NCBI GenBank assembly: GCA_012031265.1
Contig: JAAUTY010000002.1
Location: 62,001 to 126,000, forward strand
Source of the DNA: Spirulinaceae cyanobacterium SM2_1_0
GTDB taxonomy: Bacteria > Cyanobacteriota > Cyanobacteriia > Cyanobacteriales > Spirulinaceae
Direction of reading: 5' to 3'
DNA: 64,000 nucleotides
How positions within the stretch are numbered: position 1 is the first letter of the stretch; each line of letters begins with the position of its first letter. Shown here piece after piece: positions 35,435 to 44,586 of this stretch. The notes beneath the pieces were generated by a model. That model was given only the letters and a program-made list of their open reading frames with translations. It did not search any database and was not told the origin of the DNA. The position numbers and the translations under genes were made by a program.

Positions 35435-36940
35435 TTAGGTATCGCAGGTTGAGCTGAGCGGTGGGGAGGTGGGTTCGCCGAGGCGTTTACCGAGCAGGAG
35501 ATAGGTCTGCATCGCGCCTTTGCCCTTGACCTCGATCGTGCCGCGTTCTTCGAGCCAGTATTGGTCGCGTAGTTTCTCATAGGTCGCGGCTGTGACCTGG
35601 ATGCTCCCGGCAATGCCTTGGGACTCCATGCGGCTGGCAACATTCACCGCATCACCCCAGAGGTCGTAGATGAATTTTTTGGTGCCGATGACCCCTGCGA
35701 CGACAGAGCCGGTATTGATGCCAATGCGTAAGCTCAGGGGCCGACCGAGGTGATCGCTGAGGTCGGCGATCGCCTTCCGCATCGCCAGCGCCATATCAGC
35801 GATCGCCTCAGCATGATCAGCGCGAGGAATGGGTAGACCGGCGGCAACCATGTAGTTATCACCGATCGTCTTGATTTTTTCGAGTCCCAAGTGATCGCAA
35901 AGGTCATCGAAGCGCGAGAAAATTTGGTTCAGCAACGATACCACTTCAGCGGGCGAAATTTGGGCAGAAATCTTGGTGAAATCAACAATATCGGCAAACA
36001 GAATCGTGACTTCTTCAAAGCCCTGAGCAATAGTTCCATTCCGTTCTTTGAGGGTAGTGGCGATCGACTCTGGCAAAATATTCAATAATAATTGCTCGGC
36101 TTTCTCTCGTTCTAGGCGGATTTCGGTTTCTATTTTTTTACGCTGACTAATCTCCCAGGCGACCCGCTCGAACATCTGTCGAAAGGCGCGCATGACCTCG
36201 CCGAGTTCGTCTTGCCGCTGACAATCAAACGAGTAAAACTGACCCTGCGTTTGGTCTTGGCTGAGGGCATCCCCCGCCCTCATCAGATCGTCGCGCAAAT
36301 GGAGTACGGGCGCGATCGCCAAGTGACCTAAGACAATCATCGTCGTCGCCGTAACGAACACCGCAATCACAATGACTAAAATTGCAATCCGCCCAACAAA
36401 CTTGTATAGCTCGACCTGCACGCTACTGGCATCGAGGCGGGTAATGAGTGAGTAGTCGGTATTGAAATAACGGCCTGACCAAACAACGTCATAATACTGA
36501 CCACTAGCGCTGCGCTTGCTGTTAACCAGTTTTCCGTCTAAATCCGGCAGCCTGAGTTCTGGTGCGAAGCCAATCACATCCACTAGATCGGCTTTGGCGT
36601 TATAAACTGCCACGCCTTTGATAATGTCAGATTGACTGAGCAGTATTTCGACTTTTCCGAAGAATTTCTTCTCACCAATGTCTTGCTGACTCCAGAAGGC
36701 GATCGTATTGATCGAACTCTGTGAGACTTCGCGCAATTGCTGCAACTGCCGTTTTTCTTCCCGCCAGTAGGATGGAATCAAAATGACAATCTCAATAAAC
36801 ACAATGCTGGCAAAGACCCACAAGGCAATGCGTCGGGAGAGACGTGCCTTCAGCAGCGAGCGGAGATGAGTCGGCGCAAAAGCTGGCATGGATAAGCCCT
36901 GAAGAGTAGCAAAAGACAGCGCGAACAGCGAGCGATGCAA
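35435..36940 (-). CDS. Membrane-bound adenylate cyclase, class III
   Basis: A 501-residue protein. Two membrane segments (~residues 38-58 and 180-205) enclose a ~120-residue sensor region; a HAMP-like linker follows, then a coiled stretch (EREKAEQLLLNILPESIATTLKERNG). The cyclase domain has FADIVDFTKISAQ (metal Asp), LEKIKTIGDNYMVAAG (base-selecting Lys and second metal Asp), LRIGINTGSVVAGVIG and YDLWGDAVNVASRMES (Asp for adenine). These residues favour cAMP over cGMP. It could feed the Crp-type protein at 28981-29682. The alternative start is 36889. Confidence 0.93.
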   Translation of the reverse strand: MHRSLFALSFATLQGLSMPAFAPTHLRSLLKARLSRRIALWVFASIVFIEIVILIPSYWREEKRQLQQLREVSQSSINTIAFWSQQDIGEKKFFGKVEILLSQSDIIKGVAVYNAKADLVDVIGFAPELRLPDLDGKLVNSKRSASGQYYDVVWSGRYFNTDYSLITRLDASSVQVELYKFVGRIAILVIVIAVFVTATTMIVLGHLAIAPVLHLRDDLMRAGDALSQDQTQGQFYSFDCQRQDELGEVMRAFRQMFERVAWEISQRKKIETEIRLEREKAEQLLLNILPESIATTLKERNGTIAQGFEEVTILFADIVDFTKISAQISPAEVVSLLNQIFSRFDDLCDHLGLEKIKTIGDNYMVAAGLPIPRADHAEAIADMALAMRKAIADLSDHLGRPLSLRIGINTGSVVAGVIGTKKFIYDLWGDAVNVASRMESQGIAGSIQVTAATYEKLRDQYWLEERGTIEVKGKGAMQTYLLLGKRLGEPTSPPLSSTCDT

Positions 36941-37051
36941 CCCAACAACTCTTTTATAGTCATAAATTGTGAAAGTTCCCTGAGAGCTGACTGTGACTCG
37001 CTAGGGGCGAAGTGGGAGTTGGGGGTGATCGCCAAGTTAATATTTCCAAAT

Positions 37052-37588
37052 CTAACGCGCGCAATCCGGGAACCCTGTCCTACGTCCAGCTACTGTGTAT
37101 ACACAAGTCCTGAAACCCTTGCCGTTAGCGGGTTTTACTTTTTTGGTTTCGCCCCTACTTTTACAGCAGGCTTCAGGAGTCCGAAGGCCTCGTCCAGTCC
37201 GACTTTTACTGAGTTAGGTAGACCGCAGTTCGGTCAGGAAGGATCTCAAGTTATGTGTACACGGTAGCCTACGTCCAGAGAAAAATACGCCGCCGCTGAG
37301 AAGACGAGCGCCGCCGTCGGCATCGGTTTGCACTCCAACGACTGGCTCCGGTGCTTGCTGCTGCAAGGTGTGCATATGGTGGAAGAGTTGCCAACAATAA
37401 GCTGCCGGCAAGCCGGTGGTGACTGCACCGCGCAGCACGGTCTGGAAGTCGTCGTCGTTGGGGGCGAGTTCGCGGGGTAGCTTGTCCACCACCACGTCGG
37501 TTCGCACAGTGGGATAGTGGCGATCGCCACAGCGCACAGTCACCATCACCAGCTCACGGCGGTAGCCAAGGCTTACAGCCTTCATCAC
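37052..37588 (-). pseudogene. Unrecognised ORF disrupted at its 3' end by the family B element
   Basis: As found, it encodes 124 residues (37588-37214), including RCGDRHYPTVRTDVVVDKLPRELAPNDDDFQTVLRG and AAYCWQLFHHMHTLQQQ. The last ~17 residues come from the inserted element. Without the element the frame continues 8 codons to a stop at 37052. I do not recognise the family. It may itself be a remnant, because an IS4-like N-terminal scrap abuts its start. Confidence 0.45.
37079..37277 (-). mobile_element. Family B MITE-like element, copy 1 (37090-37266) with 11-bp target duplication
   Basis: A 177-bp non-coding element with ends CTACTGTGTATACACAAGT and, inverted, CTACCGTGTACACATAACT. CCTACGTCCAG occurs on both sides (37079-37089 and 37267-37277). 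Removing the element plus one copy restores the frame of the minus-strand ORF at 37052-37588, whose natural end would be GRRTGFPDCAR. This shows a real insertion. IS4-type elements make duplications of about this size, and an IS4-like transposase scrap is nearby (37585-37656). Confidence 0.8.
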
Positions 37589-37656
37589 CCGTTAGTAGTC
37601 CAGTGCCACTTCAGATAGGGGCGCAGGCTTTCACGGATTCGGTTAATCTCTTTCAT
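37585..37656 (-). pseudogene. IS4-type transposase N-terminal scrap
   Basis: MKEINRIRESLRPYLKWH followed by a stop resembles the first residues of one group of IS4-family transposases common in cyanobacteria. The rest of the protein is missing. It may be related to the source of the family B elements. Confidence 0.45.
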
Positions 37657-37763
37657 GAAGAGGGTTTGGAGATTTTGCTTTTCTGATCAACCCCCTTTTC
37701 CTTCCCTTCGCACCACTTTTTGTCCTGTCCTGAGCAATTTTGGATGCTTCCAAGGTGATCGCC

Positions 37764-39509
37764 CTATTGCAGCACCTTTTCTAACTGTTGTTGCTCCCAG
37801 AGAAACTGGTACAGGCCGGGGCGTTGGCTGAGTTGCTCATGGGTGCCAATCTGGACGATCTTGCCCTTATCCATGACAAAGATACGGTCAGCCGTAGCGG
37901 CCGCTGCAAGTTGGTGCGAGATGAAGATCACCGTCTGTTCTTGAGCGCTGGTGAAGCTGTTGAGGATTTCAGTTGCCGTCTGGTTGTCAACGCTGGAGAG
38001 AGCATCGTCAAGAACGATGACTGGGGCCGAGACCAAGAGTGCCCGCGCCAGTGAAGTGCGCTGGCGTTGACCGCCTGAGAGCGTAATGCCGCGTTCGCCG
38101 ACGAGCGTCTCGTACTGGCGCGGAAAATTGATGATTTCCGGGTGAATTTGTGCTTGTTTCGCGACTTGCTCGACCTCATCTGGCTCTGCGAGGGGTTGAC
38201 CGTAGCGGATATTGTTGTTGACCGTGGCACTGAATAGGAAACTGTCTTGGGGAACGTAGGCGATCGCCTCGCGCAGATCCCGCAGGCGGATCTGGGTCAC
38301 ATCGCGATCATCAAGAAAAAGCTGACCAGGGGCGATGTCGAGCAGGCGCGGCAAGGCATTGACCAGCGTGGATTTACCGGCCCCGATCGGGCCGACGATC
38401 GCAATCGTTTCACCGGGGGCAATCTCGAAGTCAATGCCGTCGAGTGCTGGCGTATCTGTCCCCGGGTGCGTGTAGCAGAGGTTGCGGGCGGTGATTTTGC
38501 CGACGACCAATTCGGGGGGGAGGGCGATCGCATCCCCCGCGTCTTGCACAAGCGGCTCAGCGATGAGAATGCTCTCGACCCGCTCGATACTGACTTCGCC
38601 GCGCTGGAAGGTGGTGATGGCGAAACCGAGCAGTGCGGTTGGAAAGACCAAACGCTCGACGTAGAGGATGAGGGCAATGAAATCGGCAATCGAAATCGCG
38701 CCGCGCTCGATGGCATTCGAGCCGACGAGGAGCAAGATTAGGAGTGACAGCGAGACTAAGCCTTCAATCAGCGGGAAGAGCAAATTGCGCGATCGCGCCA
38801 AGTGCAGATTTGCTTGCAGCAGGCGGCGATTCTTGCCCTGGAAGCCAAAGCGTTCGTTGAGTTCTTGGGCATAGATTTTGATCAAAGCAATGCCGCTCAT
38901 GTCTTCTTGAATCGTCTGACTCAAGTCGGAGAGGGCATCCTGGACATTGCGCTGCTCGTCGCGGAGGCGGCCGCTGAACAGTTGCACGACCCCCAACATC
39001 AGCGGGTAAATCAGCAGCACCAACAGACTCAACCGCACATTCAGCGAAAACATGAACGGCAGGGTCAGCGAGTAGGCAAAGATCGTGTTCGCCAAACTCA
39101 ACAGAGCAAAGCCGACGAGGCGGCGGATATTGTCCACATCGCTCGTCGTGCGACTCATGAGATCGCCAATCGTGTTGTTGAAAAAGTAAGCCGGTTCGAG
39201 CCGGAGAATGTGTTGGAAGAGGCGCTGTTTGAGGTCAAATTCGACTTGGCGGGCAACGCCAAAAATGACTAACCGCGAACCCATACGAATCACCCAAACC
39301 AAGGAGGCGAGCAGGGCGATCACCAAAACATAACCCAAAATGCGCCCAAAACTCAGCGTGCCCTCGAGTTGCTCGATACTGTCGCGCACGAGCAGCGGAA
39401 CATAGACGCCGAGCATATTCACCACGAAGAGTGCCGCGATGCCCGCGAACATCCTGTTGCGGTAGGGTCGCAGGTAACTGATTAATTGGCGCAGGCTCGG
39501 ATTCAACAT
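37764..39509 (-). CDS. ABC exporter, fused membrane and ATPase domains (MsbA/MDR type)
   Basis: A 581-residue half-transporter. Residues ~1-310 hold six membrane helices and coupling loops (YFFNNTIGDLMSRTTSDVDNIRRLVG is typical). The ATPase has Walker A GPIGAGKST (~371), Q-loop VPQDSFLF, signature LSGGQRQR, Walker B VIVLDDALSSVD and H-loop IFISHQLAAAA, all intact. It should form a homodimer or heterodimer that exports lipids, peptides or drugs. The flanking family B elements (37090 and 40667) bracket it in inverted orientation. Confidence 0.93.
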   Translation of the reverse strand: MLNPSLRQLISYLRPYRNRMFAGIAALFVVNMLGVYVPLLVRDSIEQLEGTLSFGRILGYVLVIALLASLVWVIRMGSRLVIFGVARQVEFDLKQRLFQHILRLEPAYFFNNTIGDLMSRTTSDVDNIRRLVGFALLSLANTIFAYSLTLPFMFSLNVRLSLLVLLIYPLMLGVVQLFSGRLRDEQRNVQDALSDLSQTIQEDMSGIALIKIYAQELNERFGFQGKNRRLLQANLHLARSRNLLFPLIEGLVSLSLLILLLVGSNAIERGAISIADFIALILYVERLVFPTALLGFAITTFQRGEVSIERVESILIAEPLVQDAGDAIALPPELVVGKITARNLCYTHPGTDTPALDGIDFEIAPGETIAIVGPIGAGKSTLVNALPRLLDIAPGQLFLDDRDVTQIRLRDLREAIAYVPQDSFLFSATVNNNIRYGQPLAEPDEVEQVAKQAQIHPEIINFPRQYETLVGERGITLSGGQRQRTSLARALLVSAPVIVLDDALSSVDNQTATEILNSFTSAQEQTVIFISHQLAAAATADRIFVMDKGKIVQIGTHEQLSQRPGLYQFLWEQQQLEKVLQ

Positions 39510-39850
39510 GAATTAATCGCTAGGCCGCGACGCGCGGCAAATGACCATGGCAAGCGGCGGACATCCCCTCAAGATAGTAGCTTAACGATTTTGAGCGGTG
39601 GCTGGGCGCGATCGCCCCGTCAATCCTACTAGCATTCCATCGGCTAGGCTACAAATGGTGATCCCCTTGTCTGTTGAGAGTAGTCGTGCCAGACCGCATC
39701 CCCTTGGCAGATGGCTCAGTCATAATCCGTAGAGAAGTGAGGGTCAGCCCGACGATGCATCCCCTGAGAACTCAAAAAATCGCCTGGTTCCCCTGGGAGA
39801 CCGTATCGCACAAGGATGAGTGCAGTGGATGGAGCGGTTGCTTCAACAAG

Positions 39851-39962
39851 CTAGTACCGCTACGCGGAATTTTGAGTTCTGAGTTTTGAGTGATGAGTGC
39901 AGACAATAAAGGTATCCTACGGCTCCTGAATGGGCATCTCATTTCCGCCGTCCTGTACTAGA
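39851..39962 (+). repeat. Family A interspersed repeat, copy 6 (subtype b)
   Basis: A full 112-bp copy with both ends intact: CTAGTACCGCTACGCGG and CCGCCGTCCTGTACTAG. The ends match as inverted repeats at about 14 of 20 positions. It stops 17 bp before the decayed IS110 gene. Confidence 0.92.
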
Positions 39963-39979
39963 CGCTATAGGCGCTTGCC

Positions 39980-40585
39980 ATGTCCACTCCCAAAGCGGCA
40001 TATCGCTGGTTGGGCATTGATGTCAGTAAAGACCGCTTGGATGTCGATGACCCGAACCAGCAGTGAAGGTGGGAAACAACTGTGGCAAGCGTTGTCAGAT
40101 GGTTCAGATTAGACCGTGGTCTGTGAAGCGAGTGGGGAGTATGAAACCCTGATGACTACCCCCCTCTTGGGTCAGACGGCGACCGCAACTCGTCGAGATG
40201 CTCAGTGGCGAAAAGAATCGCCGCCAGCAAAGTTTCCACGACCCTGTTAGCCGACCTGCCGGAGTGGGGGCAGCTGAACAGCAAACCAATTGCCGCTTTA
40301 GTCGGCTTAGCGCCCTTCAATCGCGATCATGGTCGCTATCGCGGCAAACGCAAGCCCTGGGGCGGTCGGGCCTTCGTGCGCTCCGCACTCTATCTAGCGA
40401 CGCTAGCGGTGCATCATAACCCGCCCCTCCGGACGGTGCATCAGCATCTCCTCGACCAGGGGAATGAGCAGAAAGTGGCCTTGATTGCCTGTGCGAGAGA
40501 ACTGCTGACTTGTTTGAAGGCCCTGCTGAAATCTCGCACTCCTTGGCCGGACGAACTCGTCACGGCTCGCGATCCCCCAGCCTGA
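39980..40585 (+). pseudogene. IS110-family transposase, decayed
   Basis: The first part reads YRWLGIDVSKDRLDV, the DEDD-type start of IS110 transposases, then is broken by stops and deletions (VVCEASGEYETLMTT in another frame). The C-terminal part is open from 40205: LPEWGQLNSKPIAALVGLAPFNRDHG, RAFVRSALYLATLAVHHN, ARELLTCLKALL. That is the Tnp_20 domain with its conserved serine region. The protein is about 200 residues short of full length. Confidence 0.88.
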
Positions 40586-40666
40586 TGGCTACTTTCGAGA
40601 TCAGGGACAGCCAATATTTTGATCGGTTTCCTTGACTTTCAAGATAATCGCTTCTCCCAAAAAGGG

Positions 40667-40844
40667 CTACCGTATACACATAAATCAGGATGCTGACTCG
40701 CTGAATTTTAGTCTGCCAAAATGGGTGCGAGGAAGGCTGGATAAGGCGTTCCGACTCCTGCAACTTGTGCTTGGCGTGGCTGTTGACTCAAGAAAGTGCA
40801 ACTAGCTCATCGCCAGGGTTTCAGGACTCGTGTGTACACAGTAG
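40667..40844 (+). mobile_element. Family B MITE-like element, copy 2
   Basis: 178 bp with ends CTACCGTATACACATAA and, inverted, CTACTGTGTACACACGAG. Inverted relative to copy 1; it shares AGTCCTGAAACCC and the inner CAGGAGTC.GAA.GCCT.TCCAG stretch. The 11-bp flanks are not identical, but both have the form CCC-N5-GGG (40656-40666 and 40845-40855). No coding capacity. Confidence 0.7.
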
Positions 40845-40925
40845 CCCGGCTTGGGAGAGCGATTTAGGGTGTTGGCGGAGCCTGTTCCGTAGAAACGCAA
40901 GGCTACGAAACGGGGATGCTCCCCT

Positions 40926-41671
40926 TTAATCCGCCACCGGCAAATCGAACAGCACCGTCGTCATATAACGCTCGGCCCAAGCGTCACCAAAGGCTTGCTC
41001 GAGCACACGGCGCGTCTTATCATTCTGCTGCTGCTGGGTGCAGTAGCGGCGCTGACCGGCTAAATTCGCCTCGCGGGCAGCTGTCTCCGTTTGGGCGGGC
41101 GTCTGAGTCGCAAGCTGACAGTGGAGAGCGAGCATAGCTTGCGTGCGAGCGAGAAAACCGTCTTCCTCCACAACATCAGCCGGACGCACAAACAGGCAAA
41201 ACTCAGAAAAAATGTCTCCCCAGGTCGGCAACTCGCGCGGTTGCGAAAAGGCTGTCGGTGCAATTGCGTGAGTTGCTGGCGGTAGAGAGCGGGGAGCTGG
41301 CGGTCAGGAAGCGTGGGCGAGAGATCGGCGATCGCCGCACCAATCTGACCGCGACCACCGACCAAATCGCAACCAAACATCGGCAGCGCGTAATCGAGGC
41401 GCGGAAACATGACGCAGTGCAAAATATCCAGGGTCTTGCCCACTTTCGCCAATTCCAGATGCAGCTTGCGAAATTCGCGGCTCTGATAGCAGCGATTCTC
41501 GATCCGCAGCCGTTCGCCCTCCAGCCGCCCCTCGACGTAGCCCAAATCCTCCGGCAAGTGATAGGGCGTGAGAGTCAGGGATTCTTGCCAGGTCGCGAGG
41601 ATCGCCGTGGCGAGTTTCTGGATCAGCGGGTGTTGTTCGTCACGAAGGCTAGGCGTGGCAGGTTCAGACAT
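40926..41671 (-). pseudogene. pcyA: Phycocyanobilin:ferredoxin oxidoreductase PcyA, interrupted by a 1-base frameshift
   Basis: The enzyme reduces biliverdin to phycocyanobilin, the phycobilisome and phytochrome pigment. The first frame (from ATG 41671) has the active-site region: [21 protein letters not shown] (Glu and His) and [21 protein letters not shown] (Asp). At about 41245 the frame is lost; the other frame continues [17 protein letters not shown] to the stop at 40926, the usual C-terminal half. Adding one T to the TTTT run gives [16 protein letters not shown], as in homologues. Loss should abolish blue pigment, so a sequence error is likely. Confidence 0.92.
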
Positions 41672-41779
41672 CAGAGGGGCAAGCGCCGGATAAGCAGACC
41701 GAAATACAATCAAAGTTTATACTGAGACTGGCACCGCACGCCGCGCAGCTAGCGGGCGGCAATGCAAGGAAAGAGGCTT

Positions 41780-41959
41780 ATGTTCGGTTTAGGTTGGCCC
41801 GAGGTCGTTATTATTGCCGTGGTCGGCATTCTCATCTTCGGCCCCAAGAAAATCCCAGAAATGGGCAGCGCCTTGGGCAAGACGCTACGCGGCTTCAAGG
41901 AAGAGATGGACAATCCAGACCCGGATGATGGCGAAGAGCACGAAAACGAGGCAGACTGA
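41780..41959 (+). CDS. tatA: Twin-arginine translocase subunit TatA/TatE
   Basis: A 59-residue protein: MFGLGWPEVVIIAVVGILIFGPKKIPEMGSALGKTLRGFKEEM, with one membrane helix, the FGPKK hinge and an amphipathic helix, then an acidic tail (NPDPDDGEEHENEAD). It forms the Tat pore that exports folded proteins across thylakoid and plasma membranes. The ATG at 41780 has AGGAAAGAGG upstream. A hairpin at 42028-42057 follows. Confidence 0.93.
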   Translation: MFGLGWPEVVIIAVVGILIFGPKKIPEMGSALGKTLRGFKEEMDNPDPDDGEEHENEAD

Positions 41960-42027
41960 CAGCGATCAGGCCGAGCCAACATCATGGCAGCGGCTGCATC
42001 TGTTTTGAGATCCCTCAGCAACGATGA

Positions 42028-42057
42028 AGCCAGGAACCATCGTGATGGCTCCTGGCT
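42028..42057 (+). terminator. Hairpin after tatA
   Basis: AGCCAGGA-A-CCAT and ATGG-C-TCCTGGCT pair around CGTG with one A/C mismatch. It lies 69 bp after the tatA stop. No T-run follows. Confidence 0.55.
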
Positions 42058-42148
42058 CACTGGGAAAGACTTTCGGCCTTCCCGCTAGGCCGCCCAACTA
42101 GACGCCGCCAGCGGCAACTGTCGAACTGACCCAAGTCGCCACAACAGC

Positions 42149-42268
42149 TTAAGCGCGGCTCTTGAGGAACTTCTGGGCCTGGTCGAAGGCGACCGCAAAG
42201 ACATTAAAACCCGCCCAACCGGCGGCAATCAGTACTGGCAACAAGACAACCAAGATTCGCCAATCCAT
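42149..42268 (-). CDS. psbY: Photosystem II protein Y (PsbY)
   Basis: A 39-residue membrane protein, [21 protein letters not shown] followed by [18 protein letters not shown]. The MDWR start, the single helix and the basic end match PsbY of cyanobacteria, a peripheral low-mass subunit of photosystem II near cytochrome b559. GGGAGGAG lies 7 bp upstream of the ATG. It is downstream of the gamma carbonic anhydrase gene on the same strand with a 95-bp AT-rich gap, so it probably has its own promoter. Confidence 0.9.
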   Translation of the reverse strand: MDWRILVVLLPVLIAAGWAGFNVFAVAFDQAQKFLKSRA

Positions 42269-42363
42269 CACGCATCTCCTCCCTTAATTTGTTAAAACAA
42301 TCTTCACACTCTCTTCATTTTTCAACATTTTTGTAACTTTTGCCTAGGGGCGGCTGAGAATTT

Positions 42364-42912
42364 TCAACAGAAGCCGAGGTTGGTGCCGCGACCGGCGTGA
42401 ACCAGGGCCAGCTTCTCGTAGCGCTCGGCATGATCGATGAGACCAGCCGCTTCAGCTTCGGAGACTTCGCGACGAATCTTGGCCGGAATGCCGACGACGA
42501 GCGATCGCGGGGGCACATCCTTGGTCACAACGCAGCCCGCACCGATGATGCTGCCTGCCCCCACTCGCACGCCATTCAACACGATCGCCCCGATGCCGAC
42601 CAAGCAGCCACGCTCAATATAAGCGGAGTGAATCACGGCTCGATGCCCAACGGTGACGTAATCTTCGAGAACCGTTGGTGCTCCCGGATCGCCGTGTAGC
42701 ACCGCACCATCTTGGATATTGCTGTGAGCACCAACGCTGATGCGTTCGACATCGCCACGCAGGACTGCACCGTACCAAATGCTGGCACCAGCAGCCAGCT
42801 CGATATGACCAATCGCGGTCGCATTGGCAGCGACGAAGGCAGCAGCCGTCAAATCGGGGGCGGGCCAATAAGCAGTCACGGAAGAGTTTTGATTACAAAT
42901 TGCGTCTGAAAG
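42364..42912 (-). CDS. Gamma-carbonic anhydrase family protein (left-handed beta helix)
   Basis: About 182 residues of hexapeptide repeats ([64 protein letters not shown]). Three His that bind metal in gamma carbonic anhydrases are present ([16 protein letters not shown]). It may be a true CO2 hydratase or a related acyltransferase-like protein; it lacks the RuBisCO-like repeats of CcmM. The ATG at 42912 avoids overlap with the divergent TIGR02652 gene; 42981 is in frame. Confidence 0.88.
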   Translation of the reverse strand, partial: LSDAICNQNSSVTAYWPAPDLTAAAFVAANATAIGHIELAAGASIWYGAVLRGDVERISVGAHSNIQDGAVLHGDPGAPTVLEDYVTVGHRAVIHSAYIERGCLVGIGAIVLNGVRVGAGSIIGAGCVVTKDVPPRSLVVGIPAKIRREVSEAEAAGLIDHAERYEKLALVHAGRGTNLGFC

Positions 42913-43015
42913 CATGGCGGTTGGTTTCAGGCCGGGATCGGGTCGGTCAGGCAGAGCAGATATAATGAAGCCACAGTTCAACCCCGAACGACCGGAAGAT
43001 GAGAGCGCTGTCGCT

Positions 43016-43528
43016 ATGATGAATCCTGCTTTACAGTACCCGATTTTCGGTGCAGAGATTAAGTGCCCTCACTGCCGCCAAACCATACCCGCACTAACGC
43101 TGACCGATACCTATCTCTGTCCTCGCCACGGCGCGTTTGAGGCTGATCCGAAAACGGGTGAACTGATTCACCTGCAATCCGGGCGTCACTGGCGGCAGTG
43201 GAACCAGGACTGGTATCGCCAGCATACCCATCCCGATGGCATTCGCTTCGAGATCCACGAAGCCCTCGACCGCCTCTACACACAGGGCTATCGGGCGACG
43301 CGGGTGATCATTGCCAATCGTTACCGTGACCTAGTGAGCGCTTACCTCGAGCGCAGCACCCACTGGCGCAACAGCAGCACCGAATCCCAATATCCGCGTC
43401 TCTATGGGCTGCCGGTCGTCTTCAGCGCTGATCCTCCCGATGATCCCTGTTGGGATGTGATCAATTTTGACCTTGAGAAGGAGCCGGGTGTCCCGGTTCG
43501 TTATCCCTACTTTCGCCTCTTTGAGTAA
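43016..43528 (+). CDS. TIGR02652 family cyanobacterial protein
   Basis: A 170-residue soluble protein. A zinc-ribbon-like [34 protein letters not shown] is followed by [24 protein letters not shown] and a C-terminal [26 protein letters not shown]. The family is confined to cyanobacteria and is of unknown function. The start at 43016 ([12 protein letters not shown]) fits the family; an ATG at 42965 would add 17 residues. Confidence 0.9.
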   Translation: MMNPALQYPIFGAEIKCPHCRQTIPALTLTDTYLCPRHGAFEADPKTGELIHLQSGRHWRQWNQDWYRQHTHPDGIRFEIHEALDRLYTQGYRATRVIIANRYRDLVSAYLERSTHWRNSSTESQYPRLYGLPVVFSADPPDDPCWDVINFDLEKEPGVPVRYPYFRLFE

Positions 43529-43696
43529 GGCAGATGGCGTGATTGGCTTGTGGGCAAATCGGCAATCAATAAACCCGATGCTACTTGAAGCCCTCATCCC
43601 CCTGTTGCTTTGCCCAGAGTTGGGAACAAGGAGGGCGGATAAGGGCTGTGATCGCGCCAAGGCAGGATACACCCAGCGAGCCGTTCGACTCAGAAC

Positions 43697-43861
43697 TTAG
43701 GCTGTCCGGACGAAGCGCATGATTAGGGAAACGAGGAAAACTACAAGGAAGATAAAGAATAGAATTTTGGCAATTCCGGCGGCACCAGCCGCGATGCCAC
43801 TGAATCCGAGTACACCGGCTATGATCGCAACAATTAAGAAAACGACAGTCCAACTTAGCAT
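43697..43861 (-). CDS. DUF1328 small membrane protein
   Basis: A 54-residue protein with two membrane helices: [20 protein letters not shown] and [20 protein letters not shown], joined by [10 protein letters not shown]. This is the DUF1328/YtjA pattern; members are often induced by osmotic or oxidative stress. AGAGG precedes the ATG at 43861; a longer in-frame start at 43996 has no family support. Confidence 0.88.
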   Translation of the reverse strand: MLSWTVVFLIVAIIAGVLGFSGIAAGAAGIAKILFFIFLVVFLVSLIMRFVRTA

Positions 43862-44052
43862 TTGTGGTTCCTCTGAATTGGTAACGCATTTAATAGCATT
43901 GAAACGCGTTTCAAATCGAGCCACATCTGCCAATATATGAACCTCAAAAAACCGCAATTGCCTCTTGGGGAGGGGAGAGAATGAGGCGCTGAGCAAGCGA
44001 GTCTCTCTGGGTGACTAGGCCATAAGATTGCGAAATTGCTAGCGGTTGGGAA

Positions 44053-44149
44053 CTAGTATAAGGCGGCGGCAATGAGATACCCATTCAGGATCCGTAGGAT
44101 GCCCTTATTGTCTGCACTCAGAACTCAAAATTCCGCGTAGCGGTACTAG
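44053..44149 (-). repeat. Family A interspersed repeat, copy 7 (subtype b, inverted, shortened)
   Basis: From CTAGTATAAGGCGGCGG to CCGCGTAGCGGTACTAG, 97 bp; one TGAGTTY unit is lost relative to copy 5. Its last CTAG holds the stop codon of the minus-strand gene that ends at 44146. Confidence 0.9.
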
Positions 44150-44523
44150 CTTGGCGGCGACACGGTGACAGTGACAGCGCTATATTCGCGCCAAGAGGTA
44201 ATAAAGCCACGCCGAAAAGCGAGCAAAATCGCGTTCTCTGATTGCTGGCGATCGCCCGTCGCGGTCTGAGTGGCTTGCCAAATCCAGGCGATCGCGGCGT
44301 GATCGCCTTCAACAATCATCTGCACAAGCTCGATCTCAATCGCCGTGAGCGTGGCTAGGTAGGCAGTGGTCGTGGCTTGGATGGCAGCGCGACCGGTGAG
44401 CGTCTGCCCTGGCAGCACCAACTGACCGTCAGTGGCGAACAGTGAAGCGAATGCAGCCGCATCCGCCGCCATGCAAGCCTGAACGGCCATACGAATAACG
44501 GCACGAGTTTCAGTCGGGGTCAT
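44146..44523 (-). CDS. SnoaL/NTF2-like fold protein
   Basis: A 125-residue protein: residues ~5-60 (RAVIRMAVQACMAADAAAFASLFATDGQLVLPG) and ~75-115 (MIVEGDHAAIAWIWQAT) match small NTF2-like proteins of the SgcJ/SnoaL type, which may be enzymes or ligand binders. The TAG stop is inside the CTAG end of a family A repeat, so the original end may have been cut. A coiled-coil gene starts upstream on the same strand. Confidence 0.72.
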   Translation of the reverse strand: MTPTETRAVIRMAVQACMAADAAAFASLFATDGQLVLPGQTLTGRAAIQATTTAYLATLTAIEIELVQMIVEGDHAAIAWIWQATQTATGDRQQSENAILLAFRRGFITSWREYSAVTVTVSPPS

Positions 44524-44586
44524 CTTGCTTGTCGAGGCGATTGCTGAATAACCACGCTGGGTCAATACAATGCCGCGAAGCAGCGG

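Noticed and set aside
42269-42363. Possible promoter of psbY (TTGAAA upstream in an AT-rich gap).
   Set aside because: No convincing -10 element at a proper distance, so not listed as a feature.
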